A stretch of DNA of 64,000 nt, taken from Leptospira kirschneri serovar Cynopteri str. 3522 CT. GTDB taxonomy: Bacteria > Spirochaetota > Leptospiria > Leptospirales > Leptospiraceae. Within the stretch, counting starts at the first letter, position 1. Each line of letters opens with the position of its first letter. The position numbers were made by a program, and so were the translations under genes. The stretch spans positions 790,707-854,706 of the forward strand of contig NZ_AHMN02000004.1 of NCBI RefSeq assembly GCF_000243695.2, written 5' to 3'. This document shows positions 53,460 to 64,000 of this stretch, piece by piece. The notes under the pieces were generated by a model. The model was given only the letters and a program-made list of their open reading frames with translations. It did not search any database and had not been told where the DNA came from.

Positions 53460-55640
53460 ATGAAAACCAATCCAGCTTCCGTAACGGAATCGACACATTT
53501 AAAGAACAAACAGTATTGTCAGAACCAAATTCGAATTACAAAAATTTTTCTTTTTTTAACGATCATAGCCTGCGCTTTTGCGTGTTTAGAGATGTTCAAA
53601 GTTTTTTGGGAACAACTTCTCGATCACAGATCCTTCGCGGCGATAGGACAAATTGCATTTTTTATTATCATAGTTTTATTGACCTACGGCAACTTCGTTT
53701 ATCAATTTACTCGTTTAGGTTATTTCCAAAGACTTTTGAAACATTCCTCTCCGGATCAAGAGGAATTGGAAAAAATCTATAAACAAGACTGTCCTCCTTT
53801 AGCAATTCTAATTCCTTCCTACAAAGAAGAATTAGATATAGTTCGAGAAACACTTCTTTCTGCGGCTCTTCAAGATTATCCGAACCGAAGAGTTGTATTA
53901 CTGATTGATGATCCACCCGAGCCTAAAAGTTATGCGGCCTTTGAGTCCCTCCAAAAGATGAGAAATTTACCAAATTCTCTTCAAAAAGAATTTAACGAAG
54001 CTGCTTATCCTTTTCTTCAGGCAAAAAAAGAATATTTAGAACGTAAAAATTCAAATAAATCCAAACCTCAGAAAGAAACAAAACTTCTAATTCAACTCTA
54101 TAAAAACGCATCTCTTTGGTTTCAAAATCGTATGAACGAATATGACGATTCTACAACCCGAAAGGAACTTCCGAAACATACTCGAACTTTTATGAGAAAT
54201 TCTTTTTTTAAAGAATGGTGTAATCTACATTCAGAAAGAATTTCCGAATTAGAATTTCTTTTAACAAAAGGTGGAGCAGATTCTTATAGGATCGAAAAGG
54301 AATTCAATCGTCTAGTTTCCCTATTTAACGTGAACTTTTCCACCTTTGAAAGAAAAAAATACGTAAACCTTTCTCATCTTCCCAACAAAGCAATGAACCT
54401 CAACAGTTATATCTATCTTTTAGGAAAAAGATGGGTAGAAAGAAAGGATTCTAAAGGAATTTTTTTAGAAGAGTCTCAAAATGATTCTTCATTTGAAATT
54501 CCTAATGCGGATTTTTTAATTACCTTAGACGCAGACAGTGTGCTTCTTCCAGATTATATTCTAAAATTATCATATGTTATGGAAACTCCCGGAAACGAAA
54601 GAATCGCAGTAGCACAAACTCCTTACAGTTCTTTTCCGGGAACGTCTAACGTGTTGGAAAAAATAGCCGGGGCGACCACAGACATTCAATATCAGATCCA
54701 TCAAGGATTTACCAGTTTTGGAGCGACGTTTTGGGTAGGTGCAAACGCAATGCTTCGTTACAAAGCGCTTCTGGATATTCAAACCTTCCACGAAGAAAGA
54801 GGTTTTCAAATTCATAAGTACATCCAAGACAACACCGTCATAGAAGACACCGAATCTAGTATCGATCTTTTAGATGTGGATTGGAATCTTTATAATTATC
54901 CAGAAAGACTCGCCTACAGCGCAACCCCACCCGATTTCGGTTCCCTCTTAATTCAAAGAAGAAGATGGGCCAATGGGGGACTGATCATTCTTCCTAAATT
55001 ATTGCGTCATGTATTTAAATGGCCGTGGAGTTTTGCAAAGTTTATAGAAGCGTTCTTTAGAGTTCACTATCTTGGTTCGATTGCGGCGGTGAACATTGGT
55101 CTTGTCATTCTTATGGGAAGTCCCTTAGGCGAAGGAGTGGAAACGTATTGGATCGCAATTTCCTCTTTACCGTATTTTATTTTATACGGAATGGATTTGG
55201 TAAGAATGGGATATAAATGGATCGATCTGATTCAAATCTATTCTCTCAATCTGCTTTTGATTCCTGTAAACTTAGCAGGAGTTTTTATGTCGATCAATCA
55301 GGCGATTACTGGAAAACAAATTCCATTCAGCAGAACCCCAAAAGTAATCGGCAGAACTTCTATGCCTTCTCTTTATATAGTGGCAGAGTTTTCTCTTTTA
55401 GCTCAGTTGTTATTTGGATTTATCACAAATTATATGTATCACAACTGGATCTATTCGATCTACAACTTAGGAAACGCCATTCTTTTAGGTTATGCGATTT
55501 TTAAATTTATAGGACTGAGATCGTGTTGGGAAGACATTCTTCTTTCTATAAACAGACCTCCGACGGAAACGGTGACTCATTGGGTAGAACAAAGAGTTGC
55601 GATCGATCTGGAAGGGACCAAGGATCTACAAGAAAGATAA
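53460..55640 (+). CDS. Membrane glycosyltransferase family 2 protein
   Basis: This 726-residue protein has two N-terminal helices ([45 protein letters not shown]), a GT2 catalytic region and several C-terminal helices ([33 protein letters not shown]). Motifs are [13 protein letters not shown] (nucleotide side), [14 protein letters not shown] in [24 protein letters not shown] and the processive-type QRRRWANGG. It is similar to cellulose synthase-like and other polymerising GT2 enzymes. A 200-residue insertion between the first and second motifs is unusual. Its polysaccharide is unknown. It precedes the YdcF-like gene and lysS. Confidence 0.86.
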   Translation: MKTNPASVTESTHLKNKQYCQNQIRITKIFLFLTIIACAFACLEMFKVFWEQLLDHRSFAAIGQIAFFIIIVLLTYGNFVYQFTRLGYFQRLLKHSSPDQEELEKIYKQDCPPLAILIPSYKEELDIVRETLLSAALQDYPNRRVVLLIDDPPEPKSYAAFESLQKMRNLPNSLQKEFNEAAYPFLQAKKEYLERKNSNKSKPQKETKLLIQLYKNASLWFQNRMNEYDDSTTRKELPKHTRTFMRNSFFKEWCNLHSERISELEFLLTKGGADSYRIEKEFNRLVSLFNVNFSTFERKKYVNLSHLPNKAMNLNSYIYLLGKRWVERKDSKGIFLEESQNDSSFEIPNADFLITLDADSVLLPDYILKLSYVMETPGNERIAVAQTPYSSFPGTSNVLEKIAGATTDIQYQIHQGFTSFGATFWVGANAMLRYKALLDIQTFHEERGFQIHKYIQDNTVIEDTESSIDLLDVDWNLYNYPERLAYSATPPDFGSLLIQRRRWANGGLIILPKLLRHVFKWPWSFAKFIEAFFRVHYLGSIAAVNIGLVILMGSPLGEGVETYWIAISSLPYFILYGMDLVRMGYKWIDLIQIYSLNLLLIPVNLAGVFMSINQAITGKQIPFSRTPKVIGRTSMPSLYIVAEFSLLAQLLFGFITNYMYHNWIYSIYNLGNAILLGYAIFKFIGLRSCWEDILLSINRPPTETVTHWVEQRVAIDLEGTKDLQER

Positions 55641-55689
55641 TATCCTAATTTCCTCTTGTAATTTCGTTCCTGGAAAAAACTCTCGTTCT

Positions 55690-56340
55690 ATGTCTGTAAA
55701 TCCAGGACCGGTATCCGTACAAGAAGTTTTATACAAGGCGCGGCTATTTTTTTCCGGATTTTTTCTGGCTTTGATTTCAATCCTAGGATTGATTTTTTCA
55801 AGTCCTCTCTTTTTAATCCAAGACCGCCCTTTTCCCAAAAGTGACGCTTTAATCTTAGAAGCGAAAGAAACGATTCCTCAAGACGTGCTTAAAAACGCAG
55901 CGGACGGATTCAAAAAAGGATATGCTGGAATTTTAATCGTTCTTTATTCTCCTGCAACTGCCCACTCCAACTTAGGTGTAATTCAAGATTTAACTTCTGA
56001 AATACAAAATTCTCTCGTTTCTTTAGGAGTAGACGAATCTAAAATTCTAATTTATAAACTTGAACCGTATCCTACGGGTGCTAAAAATTTTTCTAAATCT
56101 CTTTTAAAAATCTGTTTAGATAGACAACTTAAGAATATTCTAATTCTCTCCAAAAGATTCGAATCTTCTTTCAACCAAAGATTATACGAATCCGTTTTAG
56201 GTCCGGCCGGTTTGAAGGTTCACGTGGTTCCTTTGTCGGATAAAATTGGAATTGGAAATTGGTTTTTAAGCGAAGAAGGATTCGAAATTGTATTTTTAAA
56301 TTTAGCCAGAACGTTTTATCAAATACTTCCAGGAAAATAA
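55690..56340 (+). CDS. YdcF/ElyC-like protein with one membrane helix
   Basis: From ATG 55690 this is a 216-residue protein. One membrane helix ([24 protein letters not shown]) is followed by a Rossmann-like domain: [37 protein letters not shown], then [28 protein letters not shown] and [35 protein letters not shown]. The order of strands fits DUF218 (YdcF/SanA/ElyC) proteins, which affect envelope precursor carriers. That similarity is by pattern only, and some signature residues are absent. TTG 55597, inside the preceding gene, would lengthen it by 31 residues; ATG 55690 is preferred. Confidence 0.7.
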   Translation: MSVNPGPVSVQEVLYKARLFFSGFFLALISILGLIFSSPLFLIQDRPFPKSDALILEAKETIPQDVLKNAADGFKKGYAGILIVLYSPATAHSNLGVIQDLTSEIQNSLVSLGVDESKILIYKLEPYPTGAKNFSKSLLKICLDRQLKNILILSKRFESSFNQRLYESVLGPAGLKVHVVPLSDKIGIGNWFLSEEGFEIVFLNLARTFYQILPGK

Positions 56341-56348
56341 AATCGAAA

Positions 56349-57836
<1,488 letters not shown>

Positions 57837-57875
57837 AATTGATTCTAATCGTGATCTTTAGTCATTGAATTAATT

Positions 57876-58217
57876 TTAGCCTGGAATTCTTTTCTTTTTA
57901 CGTGGAATATCGTTTATAAATCGAATTGCTAAACTATCTATTAGAACATCGATTCTATTTCTAAGAGTAGAATGAGAAACATCAAAACAGTTTTCTAATT
58001 TATGAAAGTCTTTTTTGACTTCGGAACGTAAGTTACCTATTTCCGTCTTTATACTTTGAACTTCCGATCTTAATTCTTGAATTTCAGACTTCGTTTCCTG
58101 TCTCGAATCTTGAAGTTGAGAAGATAAATGTTTCCAAATTGTATGAAGAAAACCGAAAATAGATCCAAAACCCAAAAAGGTTGTGACCATCAACGTCAAA
58201 AAAGAAAAATCTATCAT
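57876..58217 (-). CDS. Small membrane protein with a coiled coil
   Basis: This 113-residue protein has an N-terminal membrane helix (FLTLMVTTFLGFGSIFGFL) followed by an uninterrupted heptad-rich stretch (LQDSRQETKSEIQELRSEVQSIKTEIGNLRSEVKKDFHKLENCF) and a basic end (PRKKKRIPG). Many bacteria have such proteins beside or within mobile and phage-like loci, but no family can be named. It stands alone in a repeat-rich area, convergent with lysS. Confidence 0.6.
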   Translation of the reverse strand: MIDFSFLTLMVTTFLGFGSIFGFLHTIWKHLSSQLQDSRQETKSEIQELRSEVQSIKTEIGNLRSEVKKDFHKLENCFDVSHSTLRNRIDVLIDSLAIRFINDIPRKKKRIPG

Positions 58218-58355
58218 GTATATAAATTTACATTTTTAGAAATCCAAGATAAGTAATTTTTTAAGTTTATTATATTCAAAAAAAATAAATATTCTCTAAA
58301 AGTTTTCCAGACAAACAAACGGAGAAAGTTGGGTTGTACATATTACTCATAACTA

Positions 58356-58608
58356 TAACGTGAGCAGGGCATAACAAATGCGAATATAGGTCGCGTTGAA
58401 AACTCAACACAACGCTCTCTATGAATCGCGTTGGAAACTCAGTAAAACGCTTTTTACGAAAGCGTTTTAGGATCAATTTATTGGTATTTTACAAAAATTG
58501 AATCTGATTCTAAAATTTCACAATAACTTGACCAGAGCAAAGAGCCCGGTTCGGCTGCCTATGGCAAAGCCGGATTCGCCCAGATTTTCTTACGCCCTGC
58601 TCACGTTA
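58356..58608. repeat. Type-1 inverted-repeat element, best preserved copy
   Basis: 253 bp with perfect 15-bp terminal inverted repeats TAACGTGAGCAGGGC (58356-58370) and GCCCTGCTCACGTTA (58594-58608). The left arm carries ACACAACGCTCTCTATGAAT and a short hairpin (AACGCTTTTTACGAAAGCGTT-like, 58456-58476). The right arm carries ACAATAACTTGACCAGAGCA and the GC-rich hairpin CGGCT-GCC-TAT-GGC-AA-AGCCG (58552-58572). There is no frame that could be a transposase. It has the features of a small non-autonomous mobile element. It fills half of the 490-bp gap before the glycosyltransferase gene. Confidence 0.85.
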
Positions 58609-58709
58609 AGTAAAGTCGGTTACAAAAATTGAATTTTTTTCTAAAAGTAGTAGTTATCACATTCTTCAAAAAATCGAAATCCTTGTTCTCAAATTTTGAT
58701 CTAACGGAT

Positions 58710-59879
58710 TTAAGATAAATTTTTCTTCAAATTCAAAACTTCTCGGATTTGATCCGAAATGGTCTTTGCGGCTGCATTTCGATAAAATTTTCGAATGTCC
58801 ACTTTTTTTCCAGGATACGGTTTTTTAGAAAAATCCAAAAGCGCCGAAGTCCATAGGTTTTCCTCTAATTCCAGATATTGAATTTTGTTTCCTCCAATTT
58901 CTCGAAATACGGAAAGATCGGTTACGATTGCAGGTTTTTCAAGACTCAACGCTTCTAAAAGAGGAATTCCAAATCCTTCATACAAAGAAGAAAACAGAAA
59001 CAATGAACATTTTTTATACATATGAGCCAATTCAACGTTAGTTGGGCTTTCAATCCAAATAATTCCTGCAGCCTTGCTTTCGGAACTCCTCAAAGTTTCA
59101 ATGAAGTTTGGATCTTCCCAACCCTCCTTACCTCCGATCACCCAGGAAAACTTTTGATTATACTTTACTTTTTTTGAATATTCAATATATGCGTTATATA
59201 AAAATCGATAGTTTTTTCTAGGCTCTACAGTGGAAACCGAAAGGAAAAACTTTTTTGGCAATAAATCCACCCTTTCCCCCGGTTTTTCTTTAAACATATT
59301 CTTAAATTCAGAAAGTTCGATACCCGGATAGACAACTTTCATTTTTTCGAATGGTATATGAAAGAATTCGGCAACCTCGTTTCGAGTAGATTCAGAAATC
59401 GGTAACAATTTATCCGCTCGTTTGATAGAACGGGAAAGATAGAATTTTTGCTGAATTCTAGCCAGATTTCTCATTGTATCTGGAAAACGATACGCTACCA
59501 GATCGTTATATGTTAAAACAGTTGCGGTCTTTTTAGAAAGAAAAGGAGGAAGGACCTGCTGAGTTCCCCAAAATAGGTCTAGATTGATTTTTCTAAGTTG
59601 AAGCGGAAGAGCGATAGCAAAGTAAAGTCCTCCTTTTTTGGAAAAAAAACCTTCTCCTTTAATAAAACGAATTCCGGGAAGATTTAGAAGATTAGAATAA
59701 CTGGAATGTAAATCTTTATGAGAAAAAAGATAAAACTCAAAACTGGAATCCTTTCCCAAATCCAATAAGGCGCTATGGATCATTTTACCTACCCCGGAAA
59801 CGGGTGTGGAAAAAGGTCTTGCATCTACGCCGATTTTAATTTTAGGAATTATTTTTTTTGAATATTCTGTTTTTCTCAT
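58710..59879 (-). CDS. Glycosyltransferase family 1 (GT-B) protein
   Basis: This 389-residue enzyme from ATG 59879 opens IPKIKIGVDARPFSTPVSGVGKMI. The C-terminal nucleotide domain has FFLSVSTVEPRKNYRFLYNAY, WVIGGKEGWED and the E-x7-E motif in SSLYEGFGIPLLEAL. That pattern is typical of mannosyl- or rhamnosyl-type transferases in lipopolysaccharide synthesis; the sugar cannot be told. TTG 59939 would add 20 hydrophobic residues. It lies 90 bp past the inositol phosphatase gene on the same strand. Confidence 0.88.
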   Translation of the reverse strand: MRKTEYSKKIIPKIKIGVDARPFSTPVSGVGKMIHSALLDLGKDSSFEFYLFSHKDLHSSYSNLLNLPGIRFIKGEGFFSKKGGLYFAIALPLQLRKINLDLFWGTQQVLPPFLSKKTATVLTYNDLVAYRFPDTMRNLARIQQKFYLSRSIKRADKLLPISESTRNEVAEFFHIPFEKMKVVYPGIELSEFKNMFKEKPGERVDLLPKKFFLSVSTVEPRKNYRFLYNAYIEYSKKVKYNQKFSWVIGGKEGWEDPNFIETLRSSESKAAGIIWIESPTNVELAHMYKKCSLFLFSSLYEGFGIPLLEALSLEKPAIVTDLSVFREIGGNKIQYLELEENLWTSALLDFSKKPYPGKKVDIRKFYRNAAAKTISDQIREVLNLKKNLS

Positions 59880-59969
59880 ATATAAAATTGATAAAAAAGT
59901 GTTAACAAATATCTTAAAAAAACAAGAAAATAAATTCAAATGACAAGGTCGGATTTAACACAAAATACA

Positions 59970-60815
<846 letters not shown>

Positions 60816-60839
60816 AAAAGAAAATACTCGAAATAAAAA

Positions 60840-61280
<441 letters not shown>

Positions 61281-61341
61281 CTTGAGTTTCCTGTTTTTCG
61301 TTATTATTATCGGATTTTAAAACGACAAACTTTCCACTTTC

Positions 61342-63531
<2,190 letters not shown>

Positions 63532-63534
63532 GGA

Positions 63535-64000
63535 CTAAAACCTATAGTCCCCGATTCCAAACACAAACTGAAATGCATTATCGGATTCAAATTTAGTGAA
63601 AGGATGATCCGCAACTCCAGTATACTTTAATTTTTGTGCAAAATAAATTCTAAGTGGAAGAACCGGAATTTGAATTCTAAGTCCTATTCCCCAAGAAAAT
63701 CGAAACTTATCCAAGGCAATATTATTTCCGGAAAGCACCAGATTAGCCGGGTTGTTAAGCTCTTCGAAAGTATAATCTGATTTTCTAAGAGCGGTTAAAT
63801 TATAATTATTAGCAAGGTAATAACCTACAGGATCTTTCATTTGAGCTTCTTTGACTCTTTGGTCGTAACTTTCAAAAAGATCCTTTCTTACGCCAGTAGC
63901 ACGGTTTACTTCTTCATACAAAGCGCCCGCATCAAAAAAAGCGACTAACCAAAGTAAGGTGGGCTCAATCGGAAAACGAAGTTCCGAGCCGAACATCATC
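63535..64000 (-). CDS. bamA: BamA-like outer-membrane beta-barrel protein, C-terminal part
   Basis: The frame is open to the window edge. The visible residues are the end of an Omp85 barrel: MFGSELRFPIEPTLLWLVAFFDAGALYEEV, a loop, then FRFSWGIGLRIQIPVLPLRIYFAQKL, and FQFVFGIGDYRF with the terminal Phe that serves as a beta-signal. BamA fits this best (SWGIGLRIQIPVLPLR resembles the family's penultimate strands); TamA is the alternative. The N-terminal POTRA domains lie outside. It precedes the helicase by three bases. Confidence 0.82.
   Translation of the reverse strand, partial: MMFGSELRFPIEPTLLWLVAFFDAGALYEEVNRATGVRKDLFESYDQRVKEAQMKDPVGYYLANNYNLTALRKSDYTFEELNNPANLVLSGNNIALDKFRFSWGIGLRIQIPVLPLRIYFAQKLKYTGVADHPFTKFESDNAFQFVFGIGDYRF

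Overview
The window reads as spirochaete chromosome from a pathogenic Leptospira, most probably L. interrogans or a close relative. The grounds are AT-rich DNA, two tandem endoflagellar flaB genes, a lipoprotein I recognise as LipL46, many short leptospiral-type lipobox signal peptides, long repeat-filled intergenic spaces, and a gene order (lipL46, cytochrome, two small genes, flaB, flaB) that matches my memory of chromosome I. The species call is inference; no search was run.

Layout. 1-2.2 kb (+): methionine synthesis by acetylation and direct sulfhydrylation (3' end of metY, then metX-metW). 2.2-7.0 kb: ddl (-), then a beta-repeat protein co-oriented with an Mla-type lipid transporter (permease, ATPase, MCE protein). 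7.1-9.7 kb: a beta-hydroxyacid dehydrogenase facing a DUF2157/GDYXXLXY membrane pair. 9.8-17.5 kb (-): a compact division and cell-wall cluster rsmH-ftsL-murE-mraY-ftsW-murG-murC with overlapping start/stop codons. Its upstream region carries an inverted repeat and a 60-bp tandem repeat (seven full copies). 18-31.7 kb: housekeeping and envelope genes (HIT protein, cheR, mqnA, alpha/beta hydrolase, M48 protease, DUF2797, NamZ-type muramidase, lipL46). 32-38 kb: cytochrome c, lipoproteins and the two flaB genes, separated by an exceptional cluster of hairpins. 38.4-39.9 kb: two genes of foreign appearance. 40-44.2 kb (-): a creB-creC-like two-component system and creD, with creC interrupted at a T9 tract. 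44.4-48.7 kb (+): pdhA-pdhB-pdhC and fliG. 48.9-58 kb: an LRR gene remnant, tRNA-Asp, a CDP-alcohol transferase, tRNA-Leu, DUF1993, polysaccharide deacetylase, a GT2 enzyme, a YdcF-like gene and lysS. 58.7-64 kb (-): glycosyltransferase, inositol-phosphatase-like enzyme, exported protein, UvrD/PcrA helicase and the 3' end of a BamA-like gene.

The intergenic spaces hold several repeat families that appear again and again across the window: (1) elements of roughly 210-255 bp with terminal inverted repeats (best copy 58356-58608); (2) elements of roughly 90-100 bp with GTTGTTGAAAAAT-type ends; (3) a short AGTTCCYACA motif that occurs in pairs 45-46 nt apart and also heads each unit of the 60-bp tandem repeat; (4) a duplicated block near 21.3 kb and 51.3 kb. 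None encodes a transposase here. The best candidates for something undescribed are these non-autonomous repeats, the hairpin cluster around flaB, and the homopolymer-interrupted sensor kinase.
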